Source of the DNA: an uncultured Christensenella sp.
GTDB taxonomy: Bacteria > Bacillota > Clostridia > Christensenellales > UBA1242
Assembly: GCA_910586385.1 (NCBI GenBank)
Contig: CAJUGX010000002.1
Location: 186,001-250,000 of the forward strand
Direction of reading: 5' to 3'
Length of the DNA: 64,000 nt
Position numbers and translations under genes: made by a program
The notes under the pieces: model-generated
What the model was told of the DNA's origin: nothing
Seen by the model: the letters and a program-made list of their open reading frames with translations, nothing else
Database searches by the model: none
In this document: in pieces, positions 45,244 through 53,705 of the stretch
How the letters are laid out: every line of letters starts with the position of its first letter
Numbering within the stretch: position 1 is the stretch's first letter

Positions 45244-45850
45244 ATTTGAAATCAAGCACTGATTGAAAATCATTTTCTTCCAAAAACTTGATTTGCGCAT
45301 CAGTCTTTTCTTTGTTGTTGATGTAAAAATTGTTGAGGACTTTTTCCTTGTTGAAATTCTTCTCATTTCCGCTTGTACTTGTGTGCTTGCACTTTTCCCA
45401 TTCGCATTTTGCATAAGCACGAGTCAAATTCTGCAAACAGTCAATACTCTCTTTGAGTATATCATAGAACCTGTGTGTTTGCTTCTTGTTGAGTTCGATT
45501 TTGTTGACAGAATACATAAACAAAAACTGATCAACAACAGCGAGCACTCGTCTTATCTCATCTTCTGGACTTCCGTTTTGTCCAATAAGATACAAAACCT
45601 CCTGCTTGTTGAGTTCGAAAGTCTTAAACTCCGCAACTTTGTCTGTGCTTGGAATACAGAAATTGTACAAACAACCAATAATTTTACTGAAAAGTATTTC
45701 GGCTGCTTTCATACTTGAAATGCGGTGTGTTGTTATAAGCCCCGTGTATCTTCTCTTTTTGTCTGCAATCATTGTTACACAGATGTTTACCACAACACCT
45801 GTCAAGGATAGCAGTCCGACAATCAGTGTCGCCAAATTGAAATCTCCCAT
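45242..45850 (-). CDS. Hypothetical protein with one N-terminal membrane helix
   Basis: 202 residues. A membrane helix at about 8-28 (ATLIVGLLSLTGVVVNICVTMI) is followed by a basic stretch (ADKKRRY) and a helical cytoplasmic domain. Three Cys (IIGCLYNFCIP, CLQNL) and no known motif. AGAGGTG precedes the ATG at 45850. The layout (single helix then long helical domain) resembles membrane-anchored effector or sensor proteins of unknown function, but nothing more specific can be said. Monocistronic. Confidence 0.6.
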   Translation of the reverse strand: MGDFNLATLIVGLLSLTGVVVNICVTMIADKKRRYTGLITTHRISSMKAAEILFSKIIGCLYNFCIPSTDKVAEFKTFELNKQEVLYLIGQNGSPEDEIRRVLAVVDQFLFMYSVNKIELNKKQTHRFYDILKESIDCLQNLTRAYAKCEWEKCKHTSTSGNEKNFNKEKVLNNFYINNKEKTDAQIKFLEENDFQSVLDFK

Positions 45851-45962
45851 ATTCACCTCTTTTGTCAATTTCGCAGTGCCACTATCACACTGCCATCACA
45901 CAACAAATATATCACATTCATTTCCGTTTGTAAATGAAAAAGTGAATTTTTGAAATCTTGAT

Positions 45963-46358
45963 TTACTCACCTTTCAAAACAATCCAACCAGCACCATTGC
46001 TTCTAGGCACTTTCAATGGCTCAACTTTTTTGACATCTTCAAGCCAGATGAGTGTGCAGTATTTTTTCTGCAATGTGCTTTGCCAGTCCTCAAACTTGTC
46101 AGTGCCAATTGCTTTGCCATACTTAACTCTGATTTCTTCCACCTTCTCTGGCGTCAGCTGGAAAAACTCAACTCGCTTTGCCTTGGCAATTGCCGTGACA
46201 TCTTTTCCCGTTTCTTTGAGGAGGATTTCATCTCCGACAGAGATTTTTCCATAAGGAGCACCTTTGTTCATCCCCCAACGACTTTCAATTGTCTTTTCTC
46301 CAGCAAGCACCATATCAAAAAATGGTTGCCTCAAAATTGCAATATGTTTCACATTCAC
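45963..46358 (-). CDS. ASCH domain protein
   Basis: 131 residues from a GTG. ILRQPFFDMVLAGEKTIESRW is the ASCH entry motif (K-T-x-E-x-R), then ISVGDEILLKETG and VTAIAKAKRVEFF. ASCH proteins bind RNA or nucleosides; some hydrolyse N4-acetylcytidine. It overlaps the xthA stop, so the two are one operon, a possible link between nucleic-acid repair and base handling (inference). Confidence 0.85.
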   Translation of the reverse strand: MNVKHIAILRQPFFDMVLAGEKTIESRWGMNKGAPYGKISVGDEILLKETGKDVTAIAKAKRVEFFQLTPEKVEEIRVKYGKAIGTDKFEDWQSTLQKKYCTLIWLEDVKKVEPLKVPRSNGAGWIVLKGE

Positions 46359-47158
46359 TCCTCTATCTCTGCAACAACTGGCAAGTGGTCACTATAGTCC
46401 AAATCCAAAATGTCACAACCCTTTATTCTTGACTCCAACCCATCACTTGCAAGAATGTAATCAATCCTATATTTCCAACTGTTGTAAGAGGTGTCGTATC
46501 GAGAGCGATAACTTCTCCAAGAATACTCAACTTTCTCTGGATTGCAAAACCTAAAACAATCAATCATGCCAACATTCAAAATCTTGTCAAACGCCTCACG
46601 TTCAATCGGCAGAAAGACAGATTTGTTTTTGCACTCTCTTGGATTGGTGAGATCAATCTCATTGTGAGCAATATTGTAATCACCAACACAAACCACATGA
46701 TATTTTTCTTTGAGACTTGCAACAAATTTTGTAAGTGCCTCCAAGTATTGCATCTTGAAATCCAACCTGCTGTTTCCATTCGGTATGTAAGCATCTATGA
46801 TTGCGACGTCACCAAAAATGACCGTGGTCGTCCTGCCCTCATCATCTTTCCAAAACTCGCCCATGTCAAAAAGGACTTTGTCAGGTTTTCTTTTGCAAAG
46901 CACCAGCGTCCCGGCATAACCCGCTTTTGAACCGCAGTTGAAAACCGCATTATAATTGCTCAAAGCACACTTTTCTTCTGAGGCATCAAAAAAACTTATC
47001 TGGTTTGCACTTGGAAAGATGAGTCCTCTTGCAGTCCCTTCGTCACATCTCACCTCTTGAATGCAATAGACATCCGCATCAAAATCTGCAATCCAATCAA
47101 CAAGTCCAAGTTTTGCACTGGCTCTTATTCCGTTTATGTTGTAAGTCACAATTTTCAT
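46355..47158 (-). CDS. xthA: Exodeoxyribonuclease III
   Basis: 267 residues. MKIVTYNINGIRASAKLGLVDWI, YCIQEVRCDE (metal Glu), HVVCVGDYNIAHNEIDL (Asp/Asn) and SYNSWKYRIDYILAS...YSDHLPVVAEI (Asp-His) make the complete Exo III/APE1 catalytic set. It cuts at abasic sites and degrades 3' ends in base-excision repair. An extended -10 (TGATACAAT) ends six bases before the ATG with no ribosome binding site, so the message may be leaderless. Confidence 0.93.
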   Translation of the reverse strand: MKIVTYNINGIRASAKLGLVDWIADFDADVYCIQEVRCDEGTARGLIFPSANQISFFDASEEKCALSNYNAVFNCGSKAGYAGTLVLCKRKPDKVLFDMGEFWKDDEGRTTTVIFGDVAIIDAYIPNGNSRLDFKMQYLEALTKFVASLKEKYHVVCVGDYNIAHNEIDLTNPRECKNKSVFLPIEREAFDKILNVGMIDCFRFCNPEKVEYSWRSYRSRYDTSYNSWKYRIDYILASDGLESRIKGCDILDLDYSDHLPVVAEIEE

Positions 47159-47164
47159 ATATTT

Positions 47165-47173
47165 ATTGTATCA
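47165..47173 (-). promoter_or_regulatory. Extended -10 promoter of xthA
   Basis: Minus strand TGATACAAT: TG extension plus TACAAT at 47165-47170. No good -35 is seen at 16-18 bp, which fits extended -10 promoters. Confidence 0.55.
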
Positions 47174-47244
47174 TATCTGCCCATTTTCTCATAGCAATTT
47201 ACTTTTGTTTCACTCATAAAAGAGCCTCTACTTCTCGTTGCAAG

Positions 47245-47308
47245 TGATACAAAATTGTACACTCTGTATCATCTAAAATGTTTTTCACCGCAAAGTTTTA
47301 CAACTTTG
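47245..47308. promoter_or_regulatory. Two inverted repeats before a membrane-protein gene
   Basis: TGATACA-N13-TGTATCA (47245-47271) and CAAAGTT-N4-AACTTTG (47291-47308). They precede the gene at 47357 and may be an operator and an mRNA hairpin. Confidence 0.4.
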
Positions 47309-47356
47309 TTATATGTGAGTTATCATTCAAGTATCTTGATTAAAAGGAGAAAGAAA

Positions 47357-47923
47357 ATGACAAAGCCAACAAATCTTGTGAAAACAATTTTGCACGGAGC
47401 AATTGGACTTTTGGGAGTTTTGATTCTTGGATTCCTCGGATTGCCATACATCACTCAAGCTGCTTATTCAATCCCAGCAATGGGCGTGGACGCACCTGCT
47501 ACAAGCATGACTGGATACGATGTGCTTGACTCAAACAATCCAAACCCAACAACAAAAGAAACTTTCCTTTATGTTGTTGTATTGCTTCTTGTGATTTTCG
47601 CTTGTCTTATGATTGTTGCTTCTGTTCTTGCACTTTTGGAAGACTTTGGTGTCGTTTCAAACGCAGTATACGGAAAAGTTGTTAAATGGGCTCTCTTTGC
47701 ATCAGTTTTGACTGTGCTCGTTCTCACCGTACTCAACATTGTTGCTTGCACAGGCGTTGTTGCTGAGAAAAACGAACTCGTTGATACAATGAACGGTCAG
47801 TTGACTGCTCTTGGAATAACTGTTCCATATGTAAAAACTGGACTCGCTGCATTGGTTCTCAATGTCATCTGCGGTGCTGGTGCAACAACTTGCGTAGGTC
47901 TTGCAACATTCAAGAGAGACTAA
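47357..47923 (+). CDS. Four-helix hypothetical membrane protein
   Basis: 188 residues. Helices at about 12-35, 73-95, 108-130 and 160-182; the first loop (PAMGVDAPATSMTGYDVLDS) and third loop would face outside if the N-terminus is inside. No known motif. AAAGGAG is 8 nt before the ATG; a longer frame to 47255 crosses the upstream hairpins. Strong terminator after it; monocistronic, perhaps regulated through the inverted repeats upstream. Confidence 0.7.
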   Translation: MTKPTNLVKTILHGAIGLLGVLILGFLGLPYITQAAYSIPAMGVDAPATSMTGYDVLDSNNPNPTTKETFLYVVVLLLVIFACLMIVASVLALLEDFGVVSNAVYGKVVKWALFASVLTVLVLTVLNIVACTGVVAEKNELVDTMNGQLTALGITVPYVKTGLAALVLNVICGAGATTCVGLATFKRD

Positions 47924-47966
47924 TTTCAAATTATGCCAATTATGTTTTCATAAAGAAGACAAAAAG

Positions 47967-47996
47967 AAAACACACCACTTCGGTGTGTTTTTTATT
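47967..47996. terminator. Terminator between convergent genes
   Basis: ACACACC / GGTGTGT hairpin with a five-base loop, then TTTTTT on the plus strand; A-rich left side. Confidence 0.85.
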
Positions 47997-48747
47997 ATAC
48001 CAACAATATTCCTCCATTTACATTCAGGTTTTCGCCATTTATGTAACTTGCTTTATCACTGCAAAGAAACAAAACTGCATTTGCAGTATCATCCACTTCC
48101 CCAAGTCTTTTTGAAGGATTTTTCTGCGCAATTTGTTTGCACTCTTCTTTTGTGTACAACTTTTTCGTAAGTGGTGTAAGCGTCAAAGATGGGCTAACAG
48201 TATTTACTCTGATTTTATACTGCGACCATTCCAAAGCCAAGTTTTTTGAAAACATAACAATCCCCGCTTCGCTTACTGTGTAAGGAATGCAAGTTGCAAG
48301 AGGTCTTTCTGCAAATCTTGACGCAATGTTTACAACCGCAGCAGATTTAGACTTTTTCAACAATGGCAAAGCACTTCTGCAACAAATAATCTTCCCGACA
48401 AGATTGACATCAATTGTTTCTTTTATTTGATTCAACGTCAACTTTTCAATATAATCTTCATTGCTTATACCAGCACAATTTATCAGAAAATCCAGTGTCT
48501 TCAATTTTGAAAATACACTCTCAACTGCCTTTTCATCTGTAATGTCACATTTGATTGCACAAAACTCACCAATCTTTGAAAGTTCTTGTGTCGCCTTTTT
48601 TGCTCTTTGCTCATTGCCTCTATACAAAGCGACGACCTTTGCACCATTTTCCAAAAACTGTTTTGAGATTCCATAACCTATCCCACTTGTTCCGCCAGTC
48701 ACAAGGGCAACCTTATTCGAAAAACCCTCCCCCACAAAATTACTCAT
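47995..48747 (-). CDS. Short-chain dehydrogenase-like protein with altered catalytic Lys
   Basis: 250 residues. TGGTSGIGYGI is the NAD(P)-binding motif, LINCAGIS the NNAG-equivalent and VNGGILLV the C-terminus of classical SDRs. The catalytic YxxxK is YTVSE: Tyr stays but Lys is Glu; the Ser is in NIASRF. Lys lowers the Tyr pKa, so activity is likely lost or changed. GGAG precedes the ATG at 48747 by about 10 nt. Monocistronic. Confidence 0.85.
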   Translation of the reverse strand: MSNFVGEGFSNKVALVTGGTSGIGYGISKQFLENGAKVVALYRGNEQRAKKATQELSKIGEFCAIKCDITDEKAVESVFSKLKTLDFLINCAGISNEDYIEKLTLNQIKETIDVNLVGKIICCRSALPLLKKSKSAAVVNIASRFAERPLATCIPYTVSEAGIVMFSKNLALEWSQYKIRVNTVSPSLTLTPLTKKLYTKEECKQIAQKNPSKRLGEVDDTANAVLFLCSDKASYINGENLNVNGGILLV

Positions 48748-48804
48748 CACACAAAATCTCCTTTTGACTATTATATCATAATAGGAGTTTCTCTGACAAA
48801 TTAT

Positions 48805-49641
48805 TTATCTTCTCGCTAGGAAGTCTTTGAAGTTTTTGCAGAGTATTTTTTCAATTTGTAACTCAGAAAAACCAGCGGATTTCATAGTGAAAGCCAACTT
48901 CTCAAAACCACAATAATCTTCAAGTCCAAGTGGCGGGTTGTCAATCCCGAAAAAGTCCGTGCCAATGCCAATGTTGTCAAATCCCCAGCGAGAGCAGAAG
49001 TATTTCAAGTTTTGCACAATCGTCTCAGCATCAAATGGGAGTCCAATTTGTTTTGTGCAATCGTCAAAGAAAAAGAGTCCAACAAATCCACCAGAGCGTA
49101 CAACGCAATCAATCTGCTTGTCAGTGAGATTTCTCTTGTGTTTCCTAACTCCACAAAAACCAGTGTGCGAGCAGTAGATGTTCCTTTTCAAACTTTTTGT
49201 CACTTGCCAAAAACTTTTTCGATTTAAGTGTGCAACATCCACAACAACTCCTGCATCCAAAAGTCTTTGCAAGCAGTGTCTTCCCCAGTCGCTTAAGCCC
49301 GCCTCACTCTTGCTCCCACCGGCCAAGCAGTTTTCATCATTCCAAGTGAGCGAACAAGAAAAAGGCTTCAGCCCAAGCAGAGACTCCAATTTCTTCTCAT
49401 CTTTCACCCACCACAAATCTTCAATGTGAAGCAATGGCACATCGCCAGCCTCATTCAAAATCTCCACTCGCTCCAAAAGTTCACTCTCAATTTTCTCTTC
49501 CTCTCGACGACTGCTCCAATATGACGCGCAGACCTTTTCCACTCCAAAACTCTTGCACTTTTCAACATAAGGCAAAATCTCGCAGAGCGGCAACTCTGTC
49601 AAAAAGTCATTGTGCGTATCGCAAATTCTCATTTCTTTCAT
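48805..49641 (-). CDS. M19-family membrane dipeptidase-like enzyme
   Basis: 278 residues. ICDTHNDFLTELP carries the HxD metal ligands; SLTWNDENCLAGGS, GRHCLQRLLDAGVVVDVAHLNRKSFWQV, YCSHTGFCGVRKHKRNL and IGIGTDFFGID follow the renal-dipeptidase TIM barrel. It hydrolyses dipeptides, probably with two Zn ions. Shorter than most M19 enzymes (320-400), missing some peripheral loops. No signal peptide despite the family name. Confidence 0.85.
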   Translation of the reverse strand: MKEMRICDTHNDFLTELPLCEILPYVEKCKSFGVEKVCASYWSSRREEEKIESELLERVEILNEAGDVPLLHIEDLWWVKDEKKLESLLGLKPFSCSLTWNDENCLAGGSKSEAGLSDWGRHCLQRLLDAGVVVDVAHLNRKSFWQVTKSLKRNIYCSHTGFCGVRKHKRNLTDKQIDCVVRSGGFVGLFFFDDCTKQIGLPFDAETIVQNLKYFCSRWGFDNIGIGTDFFGIDNPPLGLEDYCGFEKLAFTMKSAGFSELQIEKILCKNFKDFLARR

Positions 49642-49732
49642 ACCACTTTATATGCCTCACCAAACCACCTTGCCAAGAATAAACTGATTTTAGAAACACC
49701 TCGCGTGTTTCATCACCACAAAGGAGAAAATT

Positions 49733-50020
49733 ATGTACGAAAGAAAAAACTCAAATGAAGAGTGTTTTATCATCATCAAAAGACCATGCAGAGAAAGAAG
49801 AGAAGAGCATTGCAGCTTTCCACCAGAAATAAGATTTGAAAACGACGACCGCTTTGATGACAATTCTGACTGGGACAATCAAAATTTTGACTGGGATTGC
49901 AACCAAAACAATCACCGCCCACAAAAACCTTGCAATTGCAACTGTCATAACCAAAACAACAATCATTGCGACAAACAAAAAAGAAGATGCTGTTTCTTCA
50001 ACTTCTTCAGATGTTGCTAA
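49733..50020 (+). CDS. Cys/Asn-rich small protein
   Basis: 95 residues behind an AAAGGAG site. A basic N-terminus (IIIKRPCRERREEHC) leads to an Asp/Asn/Trp-rich centre (DNSDWDNQNFDWDCNQNN) and a tail of Cys, His and Asn (KPCNCNCHNQNNNHC, RRCCFFNFFRCC), eleven Cys in all. Composition suggests metal binding or disulfide cross-linking, as in small coat- or surface-layer proteins, but no family is recognised. Its own terminator (50069-50092) shows it is an independent unit. Confidence 0.65.
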   Translation: MYERKNSNEECFIIIKRPCRERREEHCSFPPEIRFENDDRFDDNSDWDNQNFDWDCNQNNHRPQKPCNCNCHNQNNNHCDKQKRRCCFFNFFRCC

Positions 50021-50022
50021 AA

Positions 50023-50053
50023 CAAAAAATGGTAGTCAAAATCTGACTACCAC
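50023..50053 (-). terminator. Terminator of the interrupted gene
   Basis: Minus strand GGTAGTCA / TGACTACC hairpin followed by ATTTTTTG. Confidence 0.65.
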
Positions 50054-50068
50054 TTACATACTTTCCCC

Positions 50069-50094
50069 AATCGCATCCCCGCGATTTTTTTATT
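50069..50094 (+). terminator. Terminator of the Cys-rich protein gene
   Basis: AATCGC / GCGATT with a six-base loop then seven T. Confidence 0.75.
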
Positions 50095-51277
50095 TGAAAT
50101 ACCTGATATTTTCAAAATTTTTTGAAACCCTGGCAAGTTCTTTATCTGGATTTTCTATACTCAAAATAGAATCCTTTGCATCTTGATATTGATTGTGTGA
50201 CAAAATCAACTCTTGCAAAATGTTGTTGTTTGAGTCAAGTTTGAGCACACCAGTTCCAATCCAGAAATCAGTATTGCTTGATGCCGTAGATTTCAAGTGA
50301 AGTCCTCCATCTGTTGGCGACGCACAAGGAGTTTTTCCCCAAGTTCCAAAAAGAGAAATTGCATTTGGTCTTTCCCAGAAATCAATTCGAAGGTCATAGT
50401 CTGCAGCCAAGAAACATTCATTGTTTATTCTTGCGTCAACAATTATCTTATTCAACTCTTCCTCTGATACTCCAGAAAAATCTTTTGTCCCCTTCACCAA
50501 GAAGTTTGTTTTCGCCCTCTTAAACCAAACAGCCTTCTCTTCATCTGACAAATCATAGTACACCTTTTTCATGTCACCATAATAAGTTTTCATTCTATCA
50601 TATAAATCTTGAGGGCTGTACATTTCTCTTGCAATCACCGACTCAAAGTCAATCTTCACGCCATTCGCTTGGTAAATCTTTTGGCAAAAATAATCAAGCA
50701 AACTCTTAAAGGTAACCGTGTATCTGTCTGTTGTCTCTTGTGGCACATTGTTGAACTGAATTGAGATTTCTTCACTCTCATATTCAAATTTTACACCATA
50801 CTTGTAAGTTGACAAAATTGGCCACAAAAATGTTGTCATATATTTCATATGGAAAAGTTCTGCCCAGTCAACCTCTGGAAAAGATGGTGAATTATAATTT
50901 TTGTAACCACCATACCCAAAAATGAAAACGATTGGCTTTTTATTTGCAAAGCAATAAACAAGCTTATCAATCACAAGCGAAATAGCAACTTCTGATTGCT
51001 TGCTTCCAGAAAACTTTGCAGAAAGCAATCTTGCAAGAAAACTTAAAAGCAACCTTTTCTCTTGTGCATCCTTAACTTGCAGCAGCTTTTCTCTTTGCTC
51101 TATAATGAAATAAACTCTCTGCACAACACTCTCGTCTTCTGGCTGCAAATGTATTTCTTTTGATACTCAGTTTCTAAACAATTTCTCACAATCGTTTCCT
51201 TCATATCTCAAGCATCTGATAAGCGCCGATTCAGCCGCAGCTGTTGGAACTTCAATCTTAAAATAATTTTCAAACAT
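50090..51277 (-). pseudogene. Hypothetical protein gene interrupted by in-frame TGA
   Basis: A continuous minus-strand frame runs from an ATG at 51277 for 36 codons (MFENYFKIEVPTAAAESALI start), meets TGA at 51167-51169, and continues seamlessly for about 359 more codons to 50090. The long part has KKPIVFIFGYGGYKNYN, FPEVDWAELFHMKYMTTFLWPI, FNNVPQETTDRYT and NAISLFGTWGKTPCASPTDGG; I do not recognise the family. The part after the stop has only a TTG (51148) as nearby start and no ribosome binding site, so a recent nonsense mutation is the simplest reading. Confidence 0.6.
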
Positions 51278-51393
51278 ATAAATCTCATCAATCCCCTTAT
51301 GAAAGTATTATACCATACCAAAATAATATTTGTTTAATATTTGCTTCAAATTTTAATTAAAAAAAGAAAGTGGCATTCACTTTCTTTCAAATT

Positions 51394-51467
51394 TGGAGCG
51401 GACGATGGGAGTCGGACCCACCTCTCAAGCTTGGGAAGCTCGCATACTACCGATGTACTACGCCCGC
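51394..51467 (-). tRNA. tRNA-Gly (CCC)
   Basis: Acceptor GCGGGCG / CGTCCGC (one G-T pair), discriminator T, encoded CCA, anticodon loop TTCCCAA between CGAGC and GCTTG giving CCC. As in tRNA-Gly(UCC), the T-loop reads TCCGACT with C at position 55. Confidence 0.92.
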
Positions 51468-51504
51468 ATATCGTGACCACGACTTTAATCTTGGTCACTT
51501 ATTT

Positions 51505-51897
51505 TTATTCTTGAATGTTTGGTGGTGTAACAATTGGTCCAAGGATTGAGTTGATTGTGAGATTTGTCAAAACATTTGAAACATAAGAAATCAAAATCCT
51601 CACTGGTTGACTGTTTTTGATATAATCTTTTGGATCATTAAGTTTTGAAAACTCGATTGAATCAACAGGGATGTCAATGCTCATTGTGACAGCTGTCTTC
51701 ATCAAATTTGCTGGTGAAATCAAAAGTGTCCTTGTGAGTGTAACTTTGACAACCTCCTCTGACACCTTTCTGATGTCAATCTCATCTTGTGGTTTGATAT
51801 TGATAAGTGCATTTGGTGGAGGAAGTTGATTTTTCTCATAAACAACTTTTTCCAAGATAGGTTTTACCAAATGTGGCTTGATGATATTTTCTTGCAT
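51505..51897 (-). CDS. Hypothetical cytoplasmic protein
   Basis: 130 residues of alternating beta strands (EEVVKVTLTRTLLISPANL, TAVTMSIDIPVDSIEF, QPVRILISYVSNVLTNLTINSILGPI). The curved-sheet pattern is reminiscent of SecB-like or other beta-sandwich folds, but the likeness is weak and no function is claimed. It follows tRNA-Gly on the same strand and has no paralogue in the window. Confidence 0.6.
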   Translation of the reverse strand: MQENIIKPHLVKPILEKVVYEKNQLPPPNALINIKPQDEIDIRKVSEEVVKVTLTRTLLISPANLMKTAVTMSIDIPVDSIEFSKLNDPKDYIKNSQPVRILISYVSNVLTNLTINSILGPIVTPPNIQE

Positions 51898-52115
51898 AAC
51901 GTCTCCTCAATAAGATTATATTACCACAAACAGCCCCAAAAACACAAAGATTTTTGAATTATTTTCAAATTTCTTTATTGACATACCTCCTTTGTTGATG
52001 TGTCATATTTGATATGGAATCAAGAGGTTTGATGTTTTTAGCTTTCAACGGAACTTTTGACGATGTTTCTAAAATAAGAAGCACTGTTTTTATCGACACA
52101 TTGAAAGAATATATA

Positions 52116-52142
52116 GAAAACAAAAAACGGCAAACGCCGTTT
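52116..52142 (-). terminator. Terminator of the CBS-domain transporter gene
   Basis: Minus strand AACGGC / GCCGTT hairpin, short loop, followed by TTTTG; it overlaps the gene's stop side. Confidence 0.75.
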
Positions 52143-53570
52143 TTATTTTTCTTCTTTTCCTTCATCTTGCTTTTCTTGTTTGCCCTTGTCCTCATCATCC
52201 AAGCGGACAATTTTCAAGTTTACCATTTCAATCTTGTGGTCAACAAGTTTTGTGACTTTGAAGACCATGTTGATTTTGTTTTCTGTCAAATTGCCCTCAT
52301 CGTCAATGATTTCATCAATTGTGAAATACTCATAAACAGTCCCATGCTCCGGCACCGCTTCAGAAAGTCCAAAAAGGAAAGAATTGAGTGTCTGATAAGG
52401 ATTTTCAGGCAAGTGTTCAATCTCAAGCTTTTCAAACAAATCTTCAATTGAAATGTCTGCATCAATTTTATATTCGTCCTCCGCAATCTTTTCAAAGATT
52501 GGCTCTTTCTCGTCTTGGTCGGTCTCATCATAAATTTCACCAAAGACCGTCTCTGTGCAGTCTTCCATTGTAATGATACCTGAAACACCGCCATTTTCAT
52601 CAAGCACAATGGCGAGGTGTTTTTTCTCTTTTTGCATCTCTTTGATAAGAGTGTCGACATTTGTATTTTCTGCAGTGAAGAGAGGCTTTTGCATCAGTTC
52701 TCTAAGTGATTTTGTTTGAATCTTTTTGTCTCCAGCAAAACGATCTTTTATCTTTGCAGTGAAATAATCTTTTATGTTGAGCACGCCAACAACATTGTCC
52801 ACACTCTCACTATAAACTGGCATTCTGCTGTATTGAGTCTCGACGAACTTTTTCTCAAACTCTTCAAATGAGGCTTTGATATCCAAAAACACAACATCGA
52901 CTCTATGCGTCATAACGTCATGTGCAGTGACATCTTTGATTTTGAGTGCCCCTTGAATGATGTCGCTTTCGCTGTCTTCAAGCACGCCCTCTTCTTGCAT
53001 GGTGTCAATGATTGATTCGAGCTCGTCCTCAGTCACAGTGATGTTTGATTCATTTTCAGCCGTCTGCTTTCTTGTGCAGAGTTTTTGAAGTCCATAGAAG
53101 CAAATCACGATAGGATACAAAACTTTCATCAAGAAATACATAACCCCTGCAATCTTGACAGCAAACTTTTCTGGCTGAGCCTTTGCAATACTCTTTGGCA
53201 AAATCTCGCCAGTTATCAAAATAATAATTGTCATCACAACTGTGTTCATGACGTTGAGCAATGTCGCACTGTCAATAAATTGCGAAAGCAAATATGCACA
53301 GATTGTGGTTGACAAAATGTTTACAATGTTGTTTCCAACGAGAATCGTTGTGAGCACACGATCAGAGTGTTCTGCAATGTAAAGAGCCTTTCTTGCGCCT
53401 TTAACCTTGTTTTCTGCCATGCTTCGGATTCTGATAACATTCATAAATGAAAACGCCGTCTCACTTGCTGAAAAGAATGATGAACAAAGCAAAAGAACAA
53501 CAATCAAAACAATCATAACTGCATGAATTGATGTAAATTGTGCTGCTAAGAGCATACTCGGGTGACTCAC
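52143..53570 (-). CDS. CNNM/CorC-type CBS-domain transporter
   Basis: 475 residues from a GTG six bases after GGAG. An N-terminal DUF21 domain with four helices (about 10-180, FFSASETAFSFMNVIRIRS, TILVGNNIVNILSTTICAYLL), two CBS domains (about 210-335, DVMTHRVDVVFLDI, LAIVLDENGGVSGIITMED) and a C-terminal CorC/HlyC transporter-associated domain. The family exports or imports Mg/Co. C-terminal tail is acidic-basic and disordered. Monocistronic. Confidence 0.92.
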   Translation of the reverse strand: MSHPSMLLAAQFTSIHAVMIVLIVVLLLCSSFFSASETAFSFMNVIRIRSMAENKVKGARKALYIAEHSDRVLTTILVGNNIVNILSTTICAYLLSQFIDSATLLNVMNTVVMTIIILITGEILPKSIAKAQPEKFAVKIAGVMYFLMKVLYPIVICFYGLQKLCTRKQTAENESNITVTEDELESIIDTMQEEGVLEDSESDIIQGALKIKDVTAHDVMTHRVDVVFLDIKASFEEFEKKFVETQYSRMPVYSESVDNVVGVLNIKDYFTAKIKDRFAGDKKIQTKSLRELMQKPLFTAENTNVDTLIKEMQKEKKHLAIVLDENGGVSGIITMEDCTETVFGEIYDETDQDEKEPIFEKIAEDEYKIDADISIEDLFEKLEIEHLPENPYQTLNSFLFGLSEAVPEHGTVYEYFTIDEIIDDEGNLTENKINMVFKVTKLVDHKIEMVNLKIVRLDDEDKGKQEKQDEGKEEK

Positions 53571-53670
53571 TTTTTTCTCCTTAAATCTAAAATATGTGCG
53601 TATTATAACACATCAAACGCATTTTGTCCAGTCTTTGTGCCCAAAATGCACACTTGCGACTTTTTCTCTT

Positions 53671-53698
53671 TTGAAAATGGCATGATTTGTGATAGAAT
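53671..53698 (+). promoter_or_regulatory. Promoter of the radical SAM gene
   Basis: TTGAAA (53671-53676), 16-bp spacer, TAGAAT (53693-53698), seven bases before the ATG at 53706, with no ribosome binding site between. Confidence 0.6.
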
Positions 53699-53705
53699 AT
53701 ATAAT

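Noticed and set aside
49733..50020. Metallothionein assignment for the Cys-rich protein
   Set aside because: Cys spacing (CNCNC, CC) and the Asp/Trp-rich centre do not match known bacterial metallothioneins.
51167..51169. In-frame TGA as a selenocysteine codon
   Set aside because: The following sequence shows no obvious SECIS-like hairpin and the surrounding residues match no known selenoprotein motif; nonsense mutation is simpler.
52014..52451. Plus-strand ORF opposite the CBS-domain gene
   Set aside because: Most of it is antisense to a clear gene and its start lacks a ribosome binding site.
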